This document shows, one piece after another, positions 25,001 to 37,000 of a DNA stretch of 64,000 nucleotides. This DNA comes from Brachypterus glaber (lineage: Eukaryota; Arthropoda; Insecta; Coleoptera; Kateretidae). Positions within the stretch are counted from its first letter, which is position 1. Every line of letters starts with the position of its first letter. Location: the NCBI GenBank assembly GCA_958510825.1, contig OY294048.1, positions 36,359,026 through 36,423,025 of the forward strand, written 5' to 3'. The notes beneath the pieces are model-generated. The model did not search any database. It saw nothing but the letters and a program-made list of their open reading frames with translations, and was not told the origin of the DNA. Both the position numbers and the translations under genes were made by a program.

Positions 25001-28000
25001 TATAAATGTAAATGTAAAACCTCAGACCAAAACATTCTTTGGTCTGAGGTTTTGGTAAAACTAGGTTTGGTTTCACTAATTACACAATGAACATTTAAGT
25101 TACATTATAATTTTTATATTGCAATATACATGTGATATAATACTTTTCTAATAATAATAATTTAAATAATGAAATATTTTTTTATTTTATTATAAGGTAA
25201 ACTAGTATAAGGTCCCTCGATCATTTTTTACTTTTTCTAGTGTTTTAGGGGTTTGCCGTTTGGCTTTCTAAATACACTCATCGCTAAAATTCTCATTTCC
25301 TGGCCAACCTTTATAGGAACTTTTTTTCATATTTTTGGATGTAGAATCACCTCTTAAATTTTGGCACGGCAGTTACTGATCACCCTGTATAAGTAACTTT
25401 TTTTTAGGGTAATCCACCATGAAATCTTCTAATGGACATTTAAGGTACAAAGATAACGATAAGACTTTACATGCTTATAGATACATAAAAAATAAATACT
25501 TAGCCAAAATTTTAGCCCTTTTTACATCCCGGAACAAACTTTAATTAATTATTTTAATTAAGAATTTTGACATATGTCAATGTACGATTTGGCAACATTG
25601 CACGAAATTTAAAGTGTTAAATGTCATCTCGTCAAAATAAAAATAACTGCACATTAACTACTACAGTGGGGCCAAAGTGGGTCTGTGTAGTGTTCACTGC
25701 TCTTGACTATAATAGTAAAATATTTGGTTGTGTTTTATTAGTTTTCACGGATTTAATATACTGTAATTCAATGTGTAATTAGGCTGGACTTACGTGACTA
25801 GTTTCTTAAGTTTCAGTACGATTATGGAGTTATTTTTGAGGTATTTATACTATAATAACATTGTAAGCAAACCATTAGCTTCAACGATAACCCAAAGCAT
25901 CTAGTTCCATGGGACAGTGTTACCAAAGACAATTAATTTAATTTGGCTTTCAACATGTTAAATTAGTTTATTTCCATGATTTGAAGCTAGATTATGAAAA
26001 AGTTACATATAGACTTTTAACTTAATTTTTTAATATTAATTAAATATATTTATTTAAAAATAAATATATTTAATTAATATTGAACAGTGTTTTTATTATA
26101 CATTCTATCTAAACGTATTTATGTTACTTTTGTAAATAAACAAAAAATATTGCTTTTTTTCAGTATGATAGTCACATTTAGCGCAAGAATAATGCGATGT
26201 TGTCGGGTTTACGATATCAAATAATTCCTAGTTTTTATTTTTTTTTCATTTTGTTCTTTATCAACAAATAACACAGTTTTTTATCATTTCATCATTTTGC
26301 ACTTTTTTAAACAAAAACATATTTTTCTTATTTAGCCCAAAACTCCTATTTAAAACGATACCCTTCTTTCAGCCAAATCCATCACTATAGTGCATTTAAC
26401 TGCCTGAATCTGCGCGTATTGGGTCAGGTAAAATATTATTTGTCTTAAAAATAATTTTCGTTTCCTAAAAAATAAAGTAATAAAAATGAGAAGAGTATAA
26501 TAAGTTTAAAAATAAAAATAAACAAATTCGCTTGAAGTCTTCGCGAAAATACTTGGCTTTGGTAAGTAATTGGTTCAAAACAATTAACCTATAAAGTAAA
26601 CCGCCGTCTTGCATACTGTAAAGTAAAAAAGCTGAATTGTTAATTTTCATTGTTCTAGAATTTCTCAAATGAGAGTATGATGAATATTCAAGCGAAGGGT
26701 TCAGGCCAAGAACCTGTTCTCCAAATTTTTAGTTTAAAACAACATGACTTTAACCTCTTCAGGGACATGGGCACATATGTGTACGTTTAAAAATAAACTA
26801 CGAAAAATGAAAATCGCTAAATTCCTTATTGCTCAGTTGCCATTTGCTTTGTTTCCAACCATAAGCGACATCCAATGGCCAAGATTCGCACATCTTCAGT
26901 TGTTTACTTGTTTTGACAATATAAAGCATTTTTAACTTTTGCTACTAAATTAATTTAAACAAAAAATTCGTCCCTGAAGATGTTAAAGTAAAAAAAGCGC
27001 GAAAAAATAACAGAAGGTATATTTATCCAAACATATTCTTTTTCCTTCTGGTCCCTATTTGCGTGACCACTCAGGTTTTAATCTGATATTAGTGAAACGT
27101 GACTTAAACATAACTTTTTTTATTTAAGGAAAAATAAAGTGGTTACATTATTAGTACTTTTTTAGGGGGGCGGGTGATTGCTTACAATATTGGCAAAATT
27201 TTATTATTATCTATTTATTATTACCCAACGAATGCTATTTTCTAATAATACCCACCTTAAAGGTGGTAGCTGTAGGTGCCCTTCAAATGCAAAGCACCAG
27301 AAAAGATATACCTACCTAAGGGCAAAATAGTAGCCCTTAAAGCTGTTGATTTTTTAATTTATATACTTTTTCTATGAATATGGATGTATACCTGTTATTT
27401 ATACAACCTGTTAGTTAACGGGATTGCATATTTTATTTGATGTGTATGGTTATACGACACGACGCATCGCGACGGCCGTAAATTGTCGCTATAAATGTTA
27501 AAAAATCTCAATTGTTTAAAATAAAATAAGTAAAGTGTTATATAGTATATATGCGGTACCCGGCGTATTTCCAGTTATAGTACAGTCTTCAAGTTAATAA
27601 AAGAAGCTTTAACAGGAAATAATTCAGGGAGTTTAGATTTTTGGTTCATTGGGTACGGTTTAAGGCGGCAAATAAACAATTTTGCGACATTGAACTCGAT
27701 TTGGAGCTGTCATTTTTCTAACGTATTTTTCACAAAAAACGGACTTTTTAAAATGTCTCAAGATCGGTGCATTCTAGGACAAAAAACTTTTGATATGAAA
27801 ATAAAGAGGACCAAATCTCCAACATTTTTTGTGTCAATACTTTTTTTAATAATAGTTTTTTTTTGTTAGTATCTAGTATATTCAGTTTAATTTTTACAAA
27901 TTTCCGTTGCTATTATTCCTATGTTTTTTCGCTGACTCCTAGTACATTTTAGTCAAATTACTCCCTGGCGAAACTCTTTTGCTTAGAGCAGTAAACGAAA

Positions 28001-31000
28001 TAGATTAATTTGGGTCACCACCTCGACGGTAGTATAACACGAACCGCAGTATTTTATGTGAATACCAAAAAGAAAAATCTCCTACTACGCGATCTGCAAC
28101 ATTCTTGTAATAATCTTAGAAAACAATTGGCCCCTTGAGTATCACTTTAAAGAAATGATGTTATTGTATTATTTTATTGTGCTTAGTTACCCTTTTGTTT
28201 AACTTGGTTTATGTTGTAGATTTGAATCCTTAAAAATACTTATTTTTTATCGCCCAGTTATATTTCTAGACTTTTAATGTTCAGCAGCAAAAAATGAATA
28301 TATGGTTTTATTTTACTTAACCCTAGGGAAGTCCTGCGTTAAAAAACTGATAAAAATTTGTTTTTACATGCTTTTATTAAAGTAACTTTCTCTGTTTACA
28401 TATGTCTCTCTTTCATAAACTCGGTAAAATTACGTATTTCCGGTGACAATACATAATTAACCCCCGAACCCAGCCTCAGGGAATCATTTTGTTCTTTGTT
28501 CCTGAAAATTGTTTTCCAGGTTTTTTTTCTAGAACAAACTCTGATAATAAAATTTTTCTAACCTCAACCCCGGAAGCGTAGGGTGCTCATTAAATAAATG
28601 TATAACTAGATGAAACGTTGCAAACATCGTGTCAAAACATCAGCACTATTGTACACTAGAGCCATCTAGTTTGCAAATTTCAAACTAGGTGTTTTGTTTG
28701 ATTTTAAATTCTGTATCTTTAAAACATTATATTCTAGCAAAAAACTGTATATAACATTTTTTAGTAGTGAATGGTAATAGAACACTCCTGTTAGTTTTTC
28801 ACCGGGTGATTTTCCTAAGGGGTGTCCACTATCTTGAATTTTAGAGGGTGGGTTGCTTAATATTTATCTTACAATAAAAATGCATATAACCAATTTTGTT
28901 AAGGAGGAGATTTCCAACAATTTTTGTTTGGATGATTTTTTTAATATATTAATAACAATCGAGTTAATTTAAAAATAGCCATGTTGTAGGTGAAATTGTT
29001 TTTTTTCCATCGTTCGGCCAAATTATTCATCGGACGATATGAGCAAACTTGTAGCTCTTGAAATTCTTGAAAAGTTTCATATATTATAAATTTTCATAGG
29101 TACTTTGGTACGGTTACAGAGGGCGCAACTCGCCCACTGTAACCGTAATAAAATACTTCAAAATTCATAATTTATAAAACTTATAGAGAGTTTCAAGAGC
29201 TACAAGTTTGCTCATAACAACTTATATCCTCCGATGAATAATTTGGCTGAAAAATCGAAAAAAACAATTTTACCCCCAACATGGTCATACTTGAATATTT
29301 ATAGCTCGATTGTTATTAATATAATACAAAAATGATTTAAACAAAACTTGTTGGAAATTGTTTCCTTAACAAAATTGGTTATATACATTTTTATCGTAAG
29401 ATATTTAGCGAGATAAGCGCAAAATTTAAGATAGCGGACATCCCTTACGCAAATCACCCGGTGAAAAACTAGGAGTGTTCTATTATTACTTACTACTACC
29501 CTTTATAATATCAGCCCGTGTTTATTGCAATTTAACACAGGAATTTTTCGTTATTTGACTGGACTATTACGCAAAAGCGCGTTTTTTAGTCACTAGTGGA
29601 AATAACAACTTTTTATATTTAAAATGGTGTTTTTTTTATGCAATGGAGTGAGCAAGAAGTTTTTTAGTCACTAGTGAAAAAAACTCAACTTTTGATATTT
29701 AAAATAGTGCTAAAAACAAGTTATATTTTTGATGATCCTTGCTCATATCATACTAGTATGACTTGTATACGTGTAATGTAATTGTTGTTGTTTGTTTTTA
29801 ATTTTAATTATTAGCCTGAAGATGGTCCTATGTTAAAAGGGCAGAAACATGTCGCTATTATTTATGTAATAATAATAAAAACATTTTTGGAGAGATAATA
29901 TCGTCTTAAGTTTATCTAAAAACAAGTGTTTATATTAAGTGTTAGATAAATGTTTTTTCTGGTGCTGGAAACGTAGCGTCGCAATGCTACAGACGCGTCG
30001 GTGCAACAGACCTACCTACAGATAAAATATAAAATTATAATACATGCCTAACAATTTTAATTAAATTTGTCTATTTGCTTCGTGCATTAAATAAAATTTA
30101 ATTGTTTCAGCAATACATAAAATTTAAAATTCAAATTTGTCCATATAACGCAAATGAATATTAATTAATACATATAAAATATATGTAATATACATTTTTA
30201 TGGTTCTTTCTTAATTAAGTACACATACTAAAAGTGGGACATTCCGTGCCTTTTATCCAACAAAATACTGACCCCTTTTTACTTTTGAGCGGCCCGGGAG
30301 AGAAGAAAGTATTTTTATGGCGAAAAACAAAAGTTATCCAGATTTTGATGTATTTGTCCGTTTTAAGGTTTTTCTGCGGATCCCAACGTCCGTCCGTCCG
30401 TCGGTCCATCCGTCTAGAGGCCTATAGGCCATACGGTTTAACAAATTAAAACCAAACTTTAAAGTTAAGGTTTTTAGGGGATTATTCAGGTGGGTTTTTA
30501 TAATTCTCTACTCTTTCAAATAAGGGTAGTTTATATCATATTTAAACATAACCTAACTATTTTTAATCGTTGATTTACGTTAATTTTTGCGTATGTTTGG
30601 TGTTATTTCTGATAATGGGGAAGCGCTGTGCCCATTCGAACCAAAAGAATCCATTTCTGACGAAAAAACACCTTAAAAACCTTAAAATGACACTGTGTAC
30701 AAATAACTATTCATACACACTCAGTGTACGACTAGTCGCTCCCGTTATTATATTATTCACAGCGCCTGCGCTAGAAAAATATTATACGGTAATTTTGAAT
30801 ATTCAAAAAAAAAAAAATCAAAAATCGTCATAGACAAAAAATTCTTGGATATAAATTTGTTTCATGAAACAATAAGGATTTTTTTTTCAAATGTCCGTCT
30901 GTCTGTTTGTCCGTCTGATGTCACAAATTTTGTGAACACGATAACTCAAGAACGAATAATTCAATCGACTTTTCAAGTAAAATAAAGTTGTACGAGGGGA

Positions 31001-34000
31001 AGATCTCTATTGTTTTTGATAGTAATTTCCCCAAAAACAAAAAAGTTAGGGGGGGGGGTTACTTAAAAAAAAATCCGAAAAAGTTGAAAGAAAATTTCGA
31101 TTAACGTAACTTTTTTAGAAAAAATATACTTTTATTATAAGGATTAATTCCACCAATTTTAAAAGTAATCCCCTCAAAAACAAAAAAGTCATGGGGTTAA
31201 ACTTTCCAAAAAAATAAAACTGTAAGTAATTTTCAAAATCTATTTTTTTTTTGTTTTTCGCAAAAAGAAAACAAAAAAAAATTAAAAAATTAAAAAAAAA
31301 TAAGTATTTTTTAATTAGGGTTGTTTGTGATAAACACTGGGAAATGAAGCAAATAAAAACTTTTTATAATAATGATAACGTTTCACCTAATATTTAGTTT
31401 TTAATTTTATTTTATTTTTTTTTTAATTTTTCGTTTTTTTTTAAAAAGATCTTTTAAAAAAAATCTACTTTTTTATTTTATTTTTTTTTAATTTGCAAAA
31501 ATGCAATATAGCATTTACTCCGAATAACATATATTAGAATGAGTAGAATTACATATCTTCACGGCTTGTTAAATTATTTTCTGGAAAAATACATTCAAAC
31601 ATTTTCTATTTGAATAAAATAACTAAATATATTCAAAAATTTTAAATAAATCTATCAATGTATAATTAAAAACATAATTACAATCATATGCGCCATGTCG
31701 GATTTATTGAAAAACTCAATTACAAACCAAATTGAATTTTGAATGAATTATATATAAATTGCATAAATAAAAAAATACTTTTTGATTAAAGGTCAAACAA
31801 AAATTTTAAAATAATTTTTATTTACTAAATAACCAAACGTATAATGGGAAAATCTTTTATAACGTGCTCTTTTTTCTGTTTTTAAATTGTACCTACGTTA
31901 ATTAAAAAAAATCTTAACAGTCTTTTTCGTTCCCTAACCTAGCGAGATATTTAAATTCGAAAACTTGCAGAGAAAGCAAGCATGATCTTAAACTAAATGT
32001 TTACTTGCGGCTTAGACTAAAACTTTAACTTTAACTCAGACCCTATTAATCAAAACAAGTATTGACAGTGAAAGAAAATAAGTGGTGCAAGTTTAAGGAC
32101 CACTTACACTAGGCAACACGGTTTCTTGCCATGATGGAGTTATATGTTTTTTAACTAATTTTGGGTTGCTGAGTCCGAATCTGTCCTCAGAATTTTTCTA
32201 CTAGCTCAAGTTTTTGAGAAAAATGAGATAAAAGTGGCAAAACATCATTAATTTAGCCCTCTTTTGTTTTAAAAGCATGCGAAATAAAAATATTGTAAGG
32301 ACAAATTTGAATTGGGCGACTCGAGATTAGTTAAAAAATACCTAACTTAGTTTATGGAAACTTTAAATTCATAGGTAAAATAAATAGGGATACTAGATAA
32401 AAAAATTAAAAAAAAATGGATCCTGTGACAAAACTAAGTAGGGGTGGAGGGTAAGGAGAGAGATGCATAAAGGGACAAGCTTAGCGCCATGTACTCATGC
32501 TTAAAAAGGTCAAAAAGCATCAGTAGGTGGTTAAAAATGAATCAAAAATATTTTAAGTAATACGGTCCTTATGTAATGAAGTAACATTTTTATGATGTAG
32601 AATCATTAAAAAAAACGACAATACGCAATATTTTTGTTATAAATTATTTTTAAATTAGCATTTTTTTTAAGGTCAACTTCGGACTCTGGGCCTATAAATT
32701 GATAAGAAAAATATATTGTTTGCGCTCGGGAAAAAAGTTTACACTGTGTGCTTTAATTTTATTTTATTTTACATTTATTTACTTTTTACGAACAAATTGA
32801 GCCTAATAAAAAAATATTTGTATATATATTTTTGTAGAGAATTTTATAATCTACAAATTGAGTCCCATGAAACTTTTATGCAAACTTGATAGTTTTACCA
32901 CAAATGAGCAATTAAGTAAATTTTGCACTTTAATTTTAAGCTTTTTATTTTTTTTCGCGTACTTACTGTAATAGTAGGTCCTTTGCATATGGATTCTTGA
33001 ATTCCTCGTTTTTTTTTAATATACCCTAAAATTTTTAAAATCCTACCCTTTTTTTTAAGATTTTGAAAAAGTCATTATTTCCTGGACTTATATCTCAAAA
33101 ATTTTAGTTGCTGGAATTTTTCTAAGGTCAGATTCGGATTCTACGCCCTCAAGTTAGTAAGAAAAATTTATTTTCCGATCGGGGCAAAAAGAAAAGTTGC
33201 AATTTGTTGCCTAGTGTTATTATCAGGGCACCTATTCTTGATTTTCGGGAAGTAGAAAAACTGATGAAACAACGCTTAGAATATGACGCATAGTGTTGTA
33301 ACCAATAGAGTACGATCACAGCCTCAAACTCGTTCTATCAGTGGTTCTACTCCCCGAAAGTCAAGGATAGGTACCCAGGTTCTTCTCTGCACTGTTGTCA
33401 TATGCGATCAAATTAATTGAATTAAAACATTTTTGGTGGCTAAAAAAATGATCCTACCCCTGATCCCACCACTTAAATTACTCTAAGGATATCACATATT
33501 ACTTTTTTTGATTTTCTTGCAACAGTTCATAAAAGAGATAACGCATGGCTTTAATACTTTTGTATTAAAGCTTTTTTCATCAAGTACAATTAAACTGTTT
33601 TTAAAATTGTCAATTCAAATGTGCATAATAGGCACAAACATATTGGCGCGATCATAAGTGGAAAATCAATGCTTCAATGTATCCATTTATTTGAAGTGGG
33701 TATTCGCTTATAGGTAGCCCTTTATTTAATCGAGTGTATGATTTGGTTTACAAAAAACATATTAATTTGGGGACTTTGTGCAGGTTAGTTAAATAAACTA
33801 ATAATTTGGCCATATATCCATTTATAATTTACAGGGTGTCAACGATGTATTTTTAGCAAAGAACTTTTACCTCAAGAAGTAATTTCAGACCAATGTTTAT
33901 GAAGGTGTCACCTTTTTGTTTGTTTATTTACTACCAGAAACGCGATACAGCTTTGTGGTGTAAAATATAGATGTCGCTAGTCGCTAGTCGCTACCTAGTA

Positions 34001-37000
34001 GCGATGTTGCGCAGTTTCCACCTTATCATGAATTCGAATCATTATACTTTAATTAAAAATGTAAAAAACTTTATTGTGTATACTATAATTATGTTTAATA
34101 ATATAGTATATTTAAATCTATTAAAATTAAACTACTAGTTCATTAAAACTCATACAGAACTAATGTTTCTTAAAATTTACAATAAAATATCCAAAGTATA
34201 TGTTTCCAATCGGCAACACTGTACCCCTGTCAGTCATTTTACGACATTAGACTGTGAGTTTACACATTCTTTCTCTCTCTTTACGCGTACTTTGTAAACA
34301 ATAGTCACTCCCCACCAGCCCCTCACCGTAGTTGGTTCACGCTACAAGCAAAGCATACGGTAGATTTCATCATGTTCCTTCTTGAGGTAAAAGTTCTTTG
34401 ATTTTTAGGGATAATATAAAACCAGCCACAGGGATCTGAAACCGCGAAAAATACTATTTAACTGATTGAAATACTTTTTAGACATTTAGTCTAACAACAT
34501 CTTATTTCCGGGAATGTTTTTTAAAGGTATTTAATCGCCTTTTATTTCCGTGATCAGCGACCTCAAAAACCTCCGTAAACGAAATTTGGCCTAAATTAGT
34601 TGATTTTCGAAAATTGGGACCGCCGTATTGGATCCGCAATCTTGAATTTTGCAGATCAGACTTGGGATTTGTGATCAGCGACCTCGAAAACCCGCACAAG
34701 CCAAATTTGACAATAATCGGATGATTTTTTTTTTAATTTCGACGATTTCGAGATTTTAGCCGCCATCTTGGATCCGCCATATTGCATTTCTCCAACCTAC
34801 CTTAGAAACTTTTTGGGTCGTCAAATACCAATCTAACGCCAACTTTTCGTTTCTTACAAGCTTTAGGATTCGAAATCTCGATTTTTCTCTGATTTCCAGC
34901 CGCCATATTGGAGCTCCTCTGCTGCTCCTCTTACACTTATTTTACATTACATTACATGTTTGTTTAACTTCGTACTATTCTACTTAGGGCCACTTGCACC
35001 AAATTTTGGTACGGGATTAACTCAGCTAAACCGAGTTTAAGTTAAAAATGCTGCGTTCTGATTGGCCATCCATCAATTTAATCCAAGTTTAAAGTTAAAC
35101 CATCATTGGTGCAAGTGGCCCTTAATTAAGCATCCCCTAAGTCCTGGACTTGTGTGGGCTAGTAGTAGAGGGTACCACCGGCTTATACTGACTTTCGACT
35201 TTTATTAGCAGGAACATCCGCAGAAGTGATAAAATTCCGGAAAATTATGCAATTCAAAGTGTCATAGAAGTTTATCATGTACTAACAAGTAAGCTTTTAT
35301 AAATTTACAATAAACATAAGTACTCTGTTAATGATTCATAATTAGTACCCGGATATTTGGTATTGATTACGAGGGGCGCGCGAAAGTTTAATTTTTTATG
35401 AACATTCTGACATGGGTGACAATTACTGAGTATAATGACACAAATTTTTAATTTAATATAAATAAGTTTTAAAGTCTTTAAAATGGCTTGTGCGCGTTCT
35501 TAACGCACTACCGTAGAAACTTGGATTCAAAATATTCCCGAGCTGCAATTTAATCGTGAGGTACTTTTTCGTTCAACTTGCGAAAAAGATATACGAGGGT
35601 TTTAGAAATAAAATGTTTTAAAGCACATCATCAAAATCTCGTAAAAATGACATACAAAAAAGTTTTATTTTGATTTTGTGAGTCCAGTTGTAACATTCCC
35701 TGGATGAAAATTGAAAATCCTCAGAGTTTATAGAAAACTGGAAGATGTAAAAGTACCAAGCGAGCCCACAAAGAGAAATAAGTATTTACCAAAGGCGTTC
35801 GAGAATATAAAATCCAAAACTTTAGTACAGGACAAACATATTTTTAGCATAGATGAAACCACAAATGCTTCTGGTTTAAAGATTTTCCACAATGTTTTCA
35901 ATAGTAGACCTTTTTAATGGCAAAGAAGTTGACTTTTCTAAACTAAATATACATTCTTTAAATATGCTCTACTAACTTCGGTAGACATAGAACATTTCTT
36001 TTCAGATTATAAATATACTTTTGGTAAGAGAAGACGAAGCTTAATATCCGAAAATATGGAGAGAATCTTGATGATATATTTTTATTTTTAACAATAATAT
36101 TAATTAATTATGTTTAAAAATATGGGTACATTTAGTTTTAGAACACTAACAAGTAAATATTTTGTAAAATATACATAATAGAGTTTTTTGTTGTTTTACC
36201 TTTGATATTTGTATAGTTTATAATTATATAACTCTTTTGTAATAAGCCATTATATCCTAAAAGTATAATATTGGGATATACCTCTTTAACGTAATCGTCA
36301 AGTTACGCCACCATGAATAATAACTCTCACGGGATGGTTAAGAAAGTGTGCCATTAATCTTTAAAAACTTTTTTTTTAAATAGTAAAATTCGCGCGCCCC
36401 TCGTAATCAATACCAAATATCCGGGGTCTGTTCATAACTTTACTTGAATAAAATGTAGAGTATAACAGTGTGTTAATAAAAAGTCTACTTTTTGTAGTTT
36501 TTATACCTTCGATCTCGAGCTTTTAATAACGAAAAATTTAAAAAAACTACTGAGCAAAAAACGTCAAGAAACGTAAAAAAGTAATAAAACAATAAAAAAA
36601 AGCGATTTTTTTTTACTAACGCAAGACTTTCCTTGGAGAAAGTAAAATATAAGGTGCACCATAATACATTACCCTACACGGTAAAAATAAATTACATTAA
36701 ATTACATAGTCCGTAATATCGATACCCCCAAGCAACAAAGCCGTAAGTCATATATTGTCATTTTTCACGACAGCTAAATTTCTAAAATATTTTTTTTTGT
36801 TATTTAAGGGTGGGTAAATGATTGAAGTTGAAAGGAAGCCATGTGATACATCATTTGAAAGCTTATAAAATTCTCTATTTAACTGTTTAAGTATTTATTG
36901 TTTATTTGCTGTTTGTTTCTGATAATATTCAAGTTTAGAATTTCTTACTTTAGTGATTTTAAGTAAACTTTTGCTTAAAGTGGACTGTGGAGAAACCTGA

